Of a stretch of 64,000 nt of DNA, positions 16,438-31,350 are shown in pieces. The notes below the pieces were generated by a model. The model saw only the letters and a program-made list of their open reading frames with translations. It did not search any database and was not told the DNA's origin. The number at the start of each line of letters is the position of its first letter. The first letter of the stretch is position 1. The translations under genes were made by a program, and so were the position numbers. Source of the stretch: Rotaria socialis. Lineage: Eukaryota > Rotifera > Eurotatoria > Philodinida > Philodinidae. The stretch is from assembly GCA_905331475.1 (NCBI GenBank), contig CAJNYU010001957.1, positions 62,001 through 126,000 of the forward strand. Reading direction: 5' to 3'.

Positions 16438-17573
16438 CTAGTCGAACTTCTTTTGGTCTGCGCAGGAGATACTTGATAATTTTGGTCAAGAAAGTCATGC
16501 GCTATGGACCAAACTTGAGACAAGTCTTGACGTATTATTTTGAGTTCAAGCGCTTGACTTTCTTGGCCTATGTCTTGACATTCTGGTTACTGTACTTGAG
16601 ATTTTGGAAAAGCGCATCTCCTTTACGTGAGCTTTTAGTCAAGCGCATGGGTTGTCCTTGAATAAATTTTTGTAGTACATCAAAAATTTATTCGGTTATA
16701 GATATCACTCGACATTTACTGATTTACTTATATTGTACTTAACAAGTTCTCACGAATGAATCGATAGATAGTATCTGGTGAGAAAACCAGGGTATTGATA
16801 CATGTTGAATCTAAGTTAAAGACTATAGAACTCGACTACAACGTACGAAAAAATAATATTCGATCTGAGTGAAAATCTTTGGTCTAGAAATTTTTTTTGC
16901 CACAGTTGACGAAAGGAATAGCACTCCCCTGAGGCTCCCATGGGCACTTCTGCTCTAGTCACTAACATTGCGATTTTTACAAAGTCATAGAAAACTTCAT
17001 CAAGTTTTATCGACAGATTTCAAATTTCGTCGAAAACCATTGCCTTGCCGAAGAGTAATATAATTTAGGTTGAATATCATGCGTATTTATGTTTCAGTTG
17101 GGGTTCATGCTCTTTAGTTTGGATTCAGTACATGCCTATATCCTGATTATGTCACAACTCAAATGATACCTAATTCGTAATGAATGATGAAAACGAAAAA
17201 TTTTGAATGTCTAAAACTAGTTTTTCATCATTTTTAGACAATATTTTATGTATTTCTATGTTCAAGAACTTTCCAGTTGTTAATAAACTTGTGATTTAAG
17301 TATTTGTTTAAAATTTTAGAATCCCTAGAAATAAATCTGAATCACTCAGTTGGTTTCAAATTCTGCGCATTGATAGGGTTTCACTAAATCGTTGTAGTTG
17401 ATTAGTCCAATGATGTTTCTTGATACAACCCTCAAGTGCCAACACATGTTTTCTTAAAACAAGCGTATAATCATGCAAGCGTCCAAGCGCTTGTCTATGG
17501 AAAGAAAGTCATGCGCTATGGACCAAATGTGACGCCTGTGCAGGCCCAGTGCAGAAGAAAAAAGTTCGACTAG
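16438..17573. mobile_element. probable non-autonomous TIR element at the palindrome breakpoint
   Basis: The two ends are inverted copies of CTAGTCGAACTT, followed on both sides by an imperfect 'tctgc...caggc/g' stretch. About 50 nt inside the left end and 46 nt inside the right end lies the same 26-bp sequence (16488-16513 and 17502-17527, both on the plus strand, core 'tcatgcgctatggacc'). Several 'caagcgcttg' palindromes occur between them. The 1136-bp interior has no transposase. No clear target-site duplication was found, so family is undetermined. The right end stops 3 nt before homology with the left p97 arm begins. Confidence 0.5.
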
Positions 17574-17575
17574 GG

Positions 17576-20478
<2,903 letters not shown>

Positions 20479-22129
20479 TTTCATTGAAATCATCAATACT
20501 CAAACAATAGTATCTTCTACATGTTCATCTTGTATTTGTTACAGATTTGATTCATTATGTTCTCCGTAAGTCATTAACCCACAGCTACACATACAGAAAT
20601 CAATTATTTGCAATTGTTGATTGTGATATTGTTACCGCCTCTACGTACATAATTATTTTTCATTCTTAATTTTTCAATTGTATTTAGAACATATTAATTT
20701 GATATTGAATGTGAATCATATTAAGCATCATACATAATCATTGTGTTTTTTATTTGCATTGGTCTTTATGGTGACGATGTTCGTCATTCCATAATTACTC
20801 GTCCTAAGTGCGGTAGACCTACAGATATATGCTTGCGAATAATCTTGAATCATTCTATAGAGAGTAGAATCGGTGAACGCTCAAATGACCTGATGCAGGT
20901 TGTAAATAACGGATAGCTGTATGTGTCCCATGAGTGATTCAGCTATAAGTCAGACGGTAAATATATTTCGGATTGGAATCTTGATCGATTTCTTTCCCAT
21001 CAACCAATGGGTTATTGGAAATATGACTATGGTATAGGTGTGGGTAGACTCATTTCCTGCTCTTATGCACCAGCGTCCAAGCAATGCCTACGTTTGATAA
21101 GAACTGCTTCCCGGAATTCCAGTTATTAGAGAGTACGCATGAGAATAGGAAATTTGATTGTGGGACGCGATTCCAAGAATTATGTTAGAAGTGATGAAAA
21201 GAATTTCGGGAATTAGATGAAACAGGTTCCACAATGTTCAACGTCACGGAATAGGATGTATTCTCCTGTTTCTACTCTCTACTAATTCAAAGTCCCTGTG
21301 AGTTCTAAATACAAGGTTTTTATGAATTGCGATTCGGCTGCGGTCTATTCTAGATGCTCCTAGCTATGGATATGATTGAAAAGTGCGATTCTAGGAACTT
21401 ACAAGATGATGGAAGTTTGCCATGAGTTGATTTTTTAACATAAATCGTCAATCCATTGAGCTGACAGCTGTGTTCTCTTCAAAATAATTTTACAAAATTT
21501 TCAACTTATTAAATGATAGCCAGCAATTGTCAATGAAGTAGATTCAGGTTTTTTTACATAACAGTTTCTTTCTCGCGGGCATTGTCACGTGAAATTTTCT
21601 ACATTCTGTTGAAATAAAAACATAGTTTTATACTGCTGTTTCTTTATTTTTCCAATCATATCAAATGGTAATCTTTTCTTCCAACATTCCCTATAAATAA
21701 CATTAATGATATTGATTCAGTGCTGCACTAAATCCAATGAATACATCACAATTTTATAGATGTCGACATCGATGAGAAACTTGCACACGAGACGAAAAAT
21801 ATGACGCAAGGTTAGATGTCTTTTGCATGCAAAACAGATTTTGCATGTGAATCGTTTTATTTTCAACAATATATTCAACCAATCACCTACTGTCCAAGAT
21901 TCAGCAAGATTATAAATTAACGAAAGCGAACATTCTTCTTTTTCTTTTTCTTTTCTTTCCTTTTTTTACCAACAAAGATCCTCGTAGTCAAATATGTTTG
22001 ACCATGTTGGCCAATACTGTGCTTTATAGCAAGACGACTGCTTTAACAACCAATTTGCCTGTTAGTCAATATTGGAGTGTCAGTGTGAGGTCGAGTATTT
22101 TCGTTATCGACGCCTACACTCACACCTTC
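20479..22129. other. intergenic, no gene seen
   Basis: About 1.65 kb beyond the right p97 arm, without coding or repeat signals that I recognise. It contains a short homopurine/pyrimidine run near 21935-21965. Confidence 0.5.
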
Positions 22130-22475
22130 AAAATATGGATCAATAGTATATAAGAACAACATTTATTGTTAATCTAAATATTTATGAATTCAAATGCTTG
22201 AATTAATCTTGCTTAAAATCATCGAGCACATTGAAGAAAACGTTCTGGTGCATTTTCACCAGTCATTGCGCATGTTTCAAGAAACAGACAACGAATAAAT
22301 AAACTGTACTGCTTTCTTGTGCAAACTGACTTAGCTCGAAAATTGTTACTTGTCGTTGATCTTTCAAAACATTTTTTTTCTGTTTCCACTTGGAATCATC
22401 ACAAAATTTGGGTTTTCCAATGAACGTGTATCCGATTGACAACAGTATTATAATTTTCGCGACTTAAATGCCTGT
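22130..22475 (-). pseudogene. RAB4: decayed Rab4 fragment
   Basis: Alignable, with many indels and substitutions, to the exon 5 - exon 7 part of the intact Rab4 gene at 13886-14275. Shared stretches include 'atcttgcttaaaatcat', 'cacattgaagaaaac' and 'atggatcaatagta'. It has the same orientation as the intact gene. No open frame survives and the 5' exons and most of exon 7 are missing. Confidence 0.75.
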
Positions 22476-22922
22476 AAAACTGTATTGATGAATAGAATTA
22501 TGTAACTAAAATAAATTTATTTTTCACCACTCGAATAATAACACGTGGAATGTTGTTTTTCCTATATTCACAGTTTATGTTTTGCCAGCATTCACTGGGT
22601 ACAACTTGGAGTTTGAATTGATCATTATGACTAACGATAAATGTTCGATTACATTCTAGTCTAAAAAGTTATTTCGATTCTTTTTACTCAGGTATTTAAT
22701 TTTTCATGCATTTTTTTTGCTTGTTAACAAGATTTGTTCTTTTTCTTATTCGCCCAGGGAATGATTCATCGCTTGTTATTGTACTTTTCTCCTTATTTGT
22801 ACGTATGTATCGTATTGCACCATATCTTGACAATTCTAAGCTGCAAATATATAATAAGATGAAACTCATTCGTTTGCCGTTACTATTTCTCTATCACCAA
22901 GTTTGTCACATCTGTCAAAACA
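22476..22922. other. 5' flank of the DUF4139-ubiquitin gene
   Basis: About 450 nt without a recognised gene; an open stretch at 22706-22933 overlaps the start of the next gene and has no known motif. Presumably holds the promoter. Confidence 0.4.
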
Positions 22923-25600
22923 ATGGCAACTGAAACTATTCCATTGAAGCGCATTACTTTATATAAAAATGATTTAGGTTATTTTGAGCGAACAGTTCCT
23001 AGTTCAAGATCAGCATCATTTATTTCGGTTGCTAAAAAACACAAGAAATTAGTGATTGATACGCTATGTACAACAGCAAGTACGGTAGCATTTGATACAG
23101 AAGAGCATGATAAATATGTCGCCGAAAATACGGCTGAACACTATTTTGCTTTCAATGATTTTGCATCATCAACTTCGTTTGCTGCTTTTCTTAAAACATG
23201 TATTGGAGCTGAACTAGCATTCTCTTGTCAAGGTGAAAACAAAGAACAATCAGGTCAACTGGTTATGCTTGATGAAATCAAAGCATTACTGAGTCCAAAT
23301 TCAACAGAAACACGGAAAGATTTTGTTCTTCAAGTTTTGAATAAAGATGGATTCATTCGTCACTTTGATTGTAAGTAAAATAGTTTCTACAAAAACAAAA
23401 GTCATTAATTAACGTATTTATTTCGATTAGTTGCATCAATTAAGAGTATTAAACTTACTGATCTATATTTACAAGAACAACTTGAGAAAGTCTTAAAAAA
23501 GACATTGCAAAATAAGATACCACAATTAAATACAGCCTCTAATTATATTCGAATCTTGTTCAATAGCGATGATTCATTATCATGTTCAACAACAGCTACT
23601 GTTGATAAGTCAAATATTCTTAATGTATCTTATTGTTATGCAACAAAAGAATGGCATTGCTTATATCGATGTGAAATCGATTCATCTTTGCCAAACAGTA
23701 AGGCTTCGACAGTTGGTCTAACTTTGTTTGGTTCAGTGAATAATCCAACGGAAGAAGATTGGTCTCAAGTTGAACTTATGCTTGTTGCTAATGAACTTGA
23801 AATATTAAATAATAATAAACCAACGCTTACGACTACTAGTAATCGTGAAGGATCAGAAAGTTCGTCCGGTGGTATGCAAATTTTCATTAAAACTTTGACG
23901 GGTAAAACAATTACAATAGAAGTATGTATAAAGAAAAAACAAGGAATTCATTTGATGATCATCTATTTATTCTTGTTAATAATAGGCTGATCCGTCAGAT
24001 AGAATTGAAACTATCAAAGCAAAAATTCAAGACAAAGAAGGTATTCCTCCAGGTCAGCAACGTTTGATATTTGCTGGAAAACAATTGGAAAATGATAGAA
24101 CACTAGCTGCTTATAATATTCAAAAAGGTAATTATTGACATGCATATATATGTGTATAAAATGAGAACTCTATCTATTTTACTTATCTATATAGAGTCTA
24201 CTTTACATTTGGTACTACGATTGCGTGGTAGTGCAGATGACGATAGTGAGCCAATCGCTTACAAACGTAGAAAAATTACTACTAATGTGAATGTTGTTGA
24301 TGATGATGATGATGAAAACTATGAATCCATTGATTCGAGTCAAATGAGTGGTTTTAGTGAGCATGTTGTTTATAAAATAAATACACCAGTCAGCATTAAA
24401 TCGCATGAAAGTGTGCTAATAACGATCAATAAATGGCAAATGGATGCACAATTGGTACTTTATTATGATCCAAAAATCAATGATTTAAATGCAATCAAAG
24501 CTGTTCATTTGCGAAATAACAGTGGCATTGTATTAGCACCGGGAAGTATTGCTGTTTTAGATCATGGACGTTTCGTTGCTCAATGTGCTTTTACACCAAT
24601 GTTACCTAATGATGACCAATTGATTAAGTAATTTTTCTTTTTTGTCGTTTCTCCTCCATTTTTAATTTAAATATTTCATAGTTATGGTTTAGATTCAACT
24701 GTATCTATTCTTCGTACAACTCCACTAGCACTTCAAGAAGTTCACACAGAAAGTGTTGATATAATTTATTCCGAAGTTGATAAGGTCAATTTAAATGTTG
24801 CTCCAAATGGCATTGATCTTCAACAGATCTACATAAAACGAACACGCTATTTAATTAAAAACAATTCTTTAGATCGTCCCGTAGACAAATTCTACATCGA
24901 CCATGTTGCCGACCCATCATTGGGTGGTTATCTTGTAACAACACAAACGAACTGTATCAAGTCAGTTATGGGTTTTAGTCGTTTTGAATTAAAACTTGAA
25001 CCGCAACAAGAGATTGAATTTATTGTTGGCGAACAAGCAAAGCATAGCAAAAAAATCTTTCAAGCATCAGGCCTTGAATCATTTCTAGAAAAGCAAGTGC
25101 CGGAACTTATCCAATTGAAATTAATCGATGAGAAAACAATTGATTTACTTGGAAAAATTATAAAATATAAATATGTTGAGCAAGTTCTTCGACATATGAT
25201 TGACAGTACAATAACTGACAGTCAAATTCGAACATGGACACCAAAACGTGATTTAATACCAACATCATTATTTGATAAATCGGTTGCGATTCTTGATACA
25301 CAAATGAATATACGTCAACTTGAAACAAAAATTAAATCACGCGAAGCAAATATTAAATCAATATTTGAAAATCAAGAGCGCATCAGACAAAATATTAAAT
25401 CATTAGAAAAAATTGAAAAATCTGATTTAATGACGCGTTACTTGAAGGATTTAAATACAGAAGAAGATGACCTACAAGCAACACGACGCGAAATAAAAGT
25501 AAGGCAAGATGAATACAATGAAAAACAACGAGAGTTAGAAGAACAGCAAGCATCGCTTAAGCATGAAGCAAAAGAGACACAAACAAATCTTCGCATGTAA
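22923..25600 (+). CDS. DUF4139-like protein with an internal ubiquitin domain
   Basis: Five exons (22923-23370, 23431-23921, 23986-24127, 24195-24627, 24682-25600), 2433 nt, 810 aa. The N-terminus ('[15 protein letters not shown]') and the second half ('[19 protein letters not shown]', '[15 protein letters not shown]') resemble the MuiA/DUF4139 family, whose function is poorly known. Residues 298-373 are a full-length ubiquitin, '[11 protein letters not shown]' to '[10 protein letters not shown]'. K6, K11, K27, K29, K33, K48, K63 and the L8-I44-V70 patch are kept. The last residue is Ser instead of Gly and the chain runs on, so it should be neither cleaved nor conjugated. An Asp-rich linker follows (run of D near 398), and the C-terminus (~700-805) is a charged coiled coil. 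Two of the four introns interrupt the ubiquitin domain. No lesion seen. DUF4139 assignment is moderate; ubiquitin is certain. Confidence 0.9.
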
Positions 25601-25855
25601 CTTTTTGTTTTGTTTTACTAGCTCATAATATACTAGAAATACAGAGGTCGAAACTTGAGGGTGTGTGGGTGTAGATGTCGGTTATGAAAAAAGTATTCAC
25701 ATCCGCAGCCTCATAAAATTGAAATTTTACGATTTACAATGGCACACGCAAACCTCCGGTCTCGATTGCATGCAAAACCTTTAGGAAGAACGCAGTTCGT
25801 CATTTCAAGAGAAATCCTTTTTGAATTTTCTATCTCAAAAATCTGAATAATAACT
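25601..25855. other. 3' flank of the DUF4139-ubiquitin gene
   Basis: Short intergenic stretch holding a GT-rich run near 25655-25675 ('gggtgtgtgggtgtag'). It is too short to be counted as telomeric repeat. Confidence 0.4.
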
Positions 25856-26735
25856 TACTCAATTAGTTCTGATACTGGTGGCGGAATATATATTTTAATT
25901 TGATTCTTTCGATATTGCCATTGGGGTTGATTTAAATCTTGTTATTGTGATACATTAATCTGCATTCTAGCTAAATCAATTTGATGTTTGTTTGCATCCG
26001 ATCTAATGTCTAGATAACATTCGTTGTTTTCGCAATGATGTAATACCCATAGGTCAGCTGGTGATATGGTATAGATTGCGCTTGGATTTTCTAATTAAAC
26101 GAAATAATACTTTTATTTTTAGGAAAAAGAGTCTAGTTTAAATAATTAACTCACCACGTGCTTCTGTTAATTCTTTACGACTTTGTTCATATGTAATTGG
26201 ATGGATAAGTTTTGTATTATTGAATAAATTACATTCTTTATTCAATAATTTCAACATTATATTTGGAATTAACTCATGCTGATTGATTAATAATTCAAAT
26301 GCTTTTCTTATAACATCATTATTTGTAGCTGTTCCGCTACCAACAAGTAAATTCATCTCTCTAAATCAGTAAGTATAGGTAAAGTAAAGTTTTGACATAA
26401 AGTTGCACTCATATCCAACCAGCTATCTTCTAATAGATGTTTAAGTAAGTGTGGCGCTGATATCGTTTGATTGATATCTTTTCAATAGTGTTTTAAATAA
26501 GAATAACACTAACCATAAAGTTTGACATTGTTGTCTTTATTATAGTTGGTGCATATTCTGTAACATGTACACCAGCGCGCATGAAAATCTCCGTAATAAA
26601 TGTAAAATTATTATAAAAGAAAAATATTACCATCATAAAAATGATTTTGTATCAATTTTTATGTCTGCAGCACAAGTTGTATTTAATGAAATAATATCAT
26701 CCGCTTTTGGTGCTATTTTATACTCATTTCTAATA
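25856..26735 (-). pseudogene. decayed multi-exon gene, family unknown
   Basis: The minus strand keeps several protein-like pieces separated by intron-like gaps: 'NEYKIAPKADDIISLNTTC', 'IFMRAGVHVTEYAPTIIKTT', 'HLLKHLLEDSWLDMSATL', 'LLVGSGTATNNDVIRKAFEL' and 'IYTISPADLWVLHHCENNEC'. They cannot be joined into one frame. A frame change occurs near 26352, a TGA sits near 26640, and an in-frame TAA lies at 25942-25944 before a further open stretch ending near 25856. The helical, leucine-rich pieces suggest an ARM/HEAT-like protein, but I do not recognise the family. Confidence 0.45.
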
Positions 26736-27777
26736 AATAAATAAATAAAATAATATTCATTTTTTCTTTTAAGACATATTTTTAAATCACTTCTATGAAT
26801 TAGTTGAGGCCTATTAATTGAATTTTAATCGATTTCAGTGTATACAACTATAGATTAAATACTGGCTATATGCTCTGTTTATGTGGAACACAAAAATCAG
26901 AAAAAGTAGAAAAGAACATGCGATTTCCTACGTTTCTTTTAATTTTTTCGATCTTTTTCTGCAATCGCTCCCAAGTGAATCATGTCTATAATAGAAAACT
27001 TTGATATTTCTATTATATTCTTTTTCTTAAACATGAAGAATTACAGAGAGAATTAGTTTTGAATGAAAATTTCTTCGATTTTTTCAAGTTATTGTAGATC
27101 AATCGAGTACGTGTCACATGTACCGAACAAATAATAGTTGCTAGTTCTATATACTAGTGATCAGGTATCTTAGGAAATAAAAATGATGTCCGCAGCTCAG
27201 ATGGATGAGAGATGCTCCTTTTAATTCTTTTAAGTTGAGTATAACATGTTGTACTATTGCTAACCGCCAACAGTCATTATACTCTACAATGGCTAATCAT
27301 TGATTCTGACCATCATTGATCATCAAAACATATTTGACTTGTAGTTCGTTGTTTCATCACCACTCAGTCAACTGAGTCATACAGGTACTTTGATGAGAAC
27401 TCCAATGAGATCACAATGATGTTTATGAAATTCTATCTACTTCTACTTCATGTTCATAAACGTAATTTTTTTGGATGATCAATGACATTGACGATGTTTA
27501 TGGTAGCTAACACATGTATGTGACACAACTAAGAGAAACAAAGGTATGTTATTTTGCCAAATTCTATTGATTAAACATTTAGTTGATAGAGCCAGTAGGT
27601 CAAACAACATTGGAACATGATTTTCACCCAGTAAAAATACAGTTATATCACATTTCATAATTCTAAAAATCATTCTCCGCTTACCTTAAACTATCAAGAG
27701 TGAAGAAACTCAGCTTCAACCATTATTGTTAGTAATCATTTGTTCACCTGCTGCTATACGTCTGGTGAAGAGAGAAA
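26736..27777. other. intergenic, no gene seen
   Basis: AT-rich sequence leading into the pentapeptide/NHL gene. No motif, repeat or RNA gene was recognised. Confidence 0.45.
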
Positions 27778-30700
27778 ATGGTTTTTCAAGACAAAAAAAC
27801 GCAAACAGATCAGTTCCTTGTTTCGTCTCGTGAATTCTCTGGTCTGAAACTCAAACATGTTCTGAAGTTTCTCTCTTCTTTACTGCTCCCACTCGCATTA
27901 GGCGTCTTCACTCTTATAATCTCTCTTCAGCAACAGCAACTAGCTAAACAACAACGTGAAGAAGATCGAAATGCATCCAAACAACAACGAATTGAAGATC
28001 GAGAAGCAACTGAACGATTGCGTGAGCAAGACCGAAATTTATCCCAACAACAACGCATCGAAGATAGAATTGCAGCCGAACAGTTGCGTGAACAAGATCG
28101 AAATTCATCGCAACAACAACGCATCGAAGATAGAATTGCAGCCGAACAACTGCGTCAACTAGAAAGAACCTTGACTAATGAACGGTACCAAAAAGAAGTT
28201 CTCGATACTTACATTAAAGAGATCGGGAAACTGCTAGAGAAGAACCATGGATCACTAATTTCTAATGAAGTTGCGGCTACACTCGCTCGAGCTAAAACGC
28301 TGAATATCTTTCGTAAATTAGATTCACAGTACAATGTTCACATTATTCGATTTCTCTACGAAGCCAAGCAACTTACTGAATTACACGAGCATCCTTCATT
28401 GGATCTTTCTACAGCCGAGCTTCATGATATGGATTTTCGTGACTCAGCAATCAATAAAAGGATATTGAAAAGATTATCAATGACTAGTATCTTTCTAACG
28501 AATGCCACCTTCATAGGGATTGAGATGGAGCACGTCAACTTTGCCGACACTCAGTTTGATACAGTTAACTTTTCATCAGCGAAACTTCGACACGTCAACT
28601 TTTCACATGCTAGATTCGATCATGCGAACTTTTCATTTACTTCTCTAATGAATACTACATTTTCATTAAGTCAATTGAAAAATATCAATTTTTCATCTAC
28701 CCGACATGAGGATGTCGATTTTAGGTTCGCGGCACTTGAAAATATTGATTTTTCATCGTCTCAACTGAAAAATGTCAGTTTTTTTAATTCTTCGCTCTCG
28801 AATTGCACCTTTTCATCTACTCAACTAAATACTATCAATTTTTCGAACTCGTCGCTATTTAATTGCAATATTTCACCCACCGTACTCCAGAATATCGATT
28901 TTGGATTCGCGACACTCAAGAATATTAAGTTTTCATCCAGCAAGTTACAAACTGTCAACTTTTCATCGTCTTCGCTCTCTAACTGTAACTTTTCATCGTC
29001 TTCGCTAGTCGATATCGAATTCTCATCAGCTGAACTCGATAGTGTTGATTTTTCATTATCTACACTAAATTACAGTTGTTTTCTCATGGGATCGCTCTTT
29101 AATACTGACCTATCATTCGCTCGGATCGACACTGTGCAGTTCTCGTCAGTACAATTCGAGAACACAAACTTTTCATCTTCTCTGCTCTATGACACTGAAT
29201 TCTTATGCGGTGCGTTCGGTAATACCAAATTTATATCGGCCGAACTCCACAACGTTAGCTTTTCAGCTGTGCAGTTCATACATGTCAATTTTTCATTCGC
29301 TATTTTAGGTAATGCTCATTATAGGATCTTTCTTATACACAAAATCTATTTTTGGGTTGCGCTTTAGCTTCAGCCGACTTTTCTGTCACGAGAGCATCTG
29401 ATACAGATTTTCAGCAAGTATATTGTGTTGCAGCTCGTTTCAATAAAACTGATTTATCTTCTTCCTGCTTTCGGCAGTCAAATGTAAAGCGTGCTTTGTT
29501 CATAGACGCTGACCTGACCGACGTTAGTTTTCTTGATGCCAATCTGTACAAAGCTAACTTCTCTGAAACTACGGTTACAGATGAACAGCTTCGAAGTGCT
29601 CTCTCTATTCAAAACGCTGTACTACGTAATGGGACGCTTGTTCATGACACAAATCTGATTAACAATGGCCAAGCTGATTGCAATATTCCTCTTGTCAATC
29701 ACTGGACATTGCTGACTGGCAATATCATTACGATGAAATCAGATAATAATACGAGTAACTGTCGCTTCGTTTTACAAGCACTGAATACAAGTGCAAGCAT
29801 GTTCCAACGTCTCAATTTATCAAAGAGGTGGAATTCGACTTCTTGGTCATATACTCAAGTTGTATTCAGTGCTCAAATGAGTCCCAATGTAAGCATAGAG
29901 CTGAGAGGAATCAATGTTAATGACTCAGTTGTTGCTCGACAAGCGTTAAGTAAGTTTCCGTTTATATTAGTCCTAATTGCGATACCTCTTCCGTTTACAG
30001 GCTTCAACAAAGAGAATGTCACTATGATCTTACGCAAAGATATGCGTGAGCTTGAAATTTTCATTGAATTTACTGTACCAGTCAATCAAAGCACTACAAG
30101 TTACTGGTGTGATGACATCAGACTATTCATTGTTTATGATGCATACGGAGAATTTCAACAAGGTAAGTTTCTAACTAGACATTATATACTGAGAACGCAG
30201 CGTCTAAATGTGTAGAGATGTTGAAACGTTTCTTACATGGTCGTGAATGACTGAAAATGACAAATACTATTGATATTTCGAAGATAGAAATTTAATAGTT
30301 AGAAAAACAACATGTTGTATAGAATTTCACTTTTTTTTCGGGCTTTGCTTGATTGGAAATCTATTTCACTGAAATGAAAACCGCTTTGTTTCTAGAAGAA
30401 CTTTGATTTCATTTTGATTTGCTTGTTCATATCTAGTTGTCCCTGATATTTCATTGAACGCACAGTGGGCAAATAATGGTGTGACTGTTGCTGGAGGCAA
30501 TGGTTCGGGTAATACCATCAATCAAATATCCAGCCCTCACGGTTTCTTTATTGATGATGATCAAACAATGGTCATCGCTGACTTTAGAAACCATCGTATC
30601 GTCCAATGGAAAATGAACGATACGAATGGACAAGTAGTAGCTGGTGGCCATGGTAGAGGGAACCTCCTGCATCAATTGAATCAGCCAACTGATGTATTAA

Positions 30701-31350
30701 TTGAGAAAGAGACGGATAGTCTCATTATTTGCGATATGTGGAATCTACGGGTCTTACAATGGTCTCGTCGGCATGGTACTACTCACGGAGAAATTCTTGT
30801 TGACAACATCAACTGTTGGGGATTGGCCATGGACAATCAGAAATGTCTCTACATTTCTGACACCGAAAATGATGAAGTCAGACGATATCAAATGGGAGAC
30901 AATAACGGTACTGTCGTGGCTGGTGGTCATGAAAAGGGTGATGGTCTCAATCAACTCGACTTTCCTACATATATCTTTGTCGATAGACAACATTCGGTCT
31001 ACGTGTCAGACTATGTAAACCATCGTGTAATGAAATGGAATAAAGGTGCAGCAGAAGGAATTACCGTCGCTGGTGGTCAAGGTCAAGGAAGTGCTCTGAC
31101 ACAATTGTCGTATCCTAACGGATTGTTCGTCGACACGTTGAATAGTCTTTACGTAGCAGATCGGGAAAATAATCGAGTGATGCGTTGGTCTCAAGGAGCA
31201 AAACAGGGTAGTGTGATGGTAGGTGGAAATGGCAGAGGGGAAGGAGTAAACCAGTTTCACTATCTCGAAGGACTGTCTTTCGATCGTTATGGAAATCTCT
31301 ATGTCGTCGATCATGGGAATCATCGCGTTCAATGTTTTTCAATCCAATAG
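27778..31350 (+). CDS. membrane pentapeptide-repeat / NHL fusion protein
   Basis: Four exons (27778-29308, 29368-29949, 30001-30162, 30437-31350), 3189 nt, 1062 aa. A short cytoplasmic head is followed by one membrane segment (~31-50, 'LLLPLALGVFTLIISLQQ'), a charged coiled coil of 21-residue repeats (~54-130), and a linker with 'RAKTLNIFRKLDSQY'. Next are roughly 27 pentapeptide-type repeats (~205-600, pattern N-F-S-S-x-x-L). A Cys-containing beta domain starts 'NLINNGQADC'. The end is six NHL blades ('VTVAGGNG', 'VVAGGHG', 'ITVAGGQG'). Orientation is probably type II with an extracellular C-terminus, judging from N-glycosylation-type NFS/NDS sites. The NHL part has no ATG near its start, and the 274-nt intron donor/acceptor joins it in frame, so I treat it as one gene. 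The 59-nt intron at 29309-29367 explains what looks like a frame break. Confidence 0.8.
27950..28160 (+). repeat. 63-nt tandem repeat encoding coiled coil
   Basis: About three and a half copies of a 63-nt unit encoding 21 residues (core 'QQRIEDRIAAEQLREQDRN'). The last two copies are nearly identical, so the array has recently duplicated or been homogenised. It lies just after the membrane segment and stays in frame. Confidence 0.8.

Noticed and set aside
16371..16661. 96-residue open stretch as a gene
   Set aside because: It runs across the left end of the probable TIR element, has no motif and reads as translated repeat sequence.
25650..25680. GT-rich run resembling a telomeric repeat
   Set aside because: Only one or two imperfect units; far too short to call an internal telomere tract.
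29300..29370. Apparent frameshift between two long overlapping open stretches of the pentapeptide protein
   Set aside because: A 59-nt GT-AG intron (29309-29367) joins them in frame, and the total coding length divides by three.
30163..31350. NHL propeller as an independent gene
   Set aside because: No ATG near its start; the upstream 'atctag' acceptor joins it in frame to the pentapeptide exon ending at 30162.
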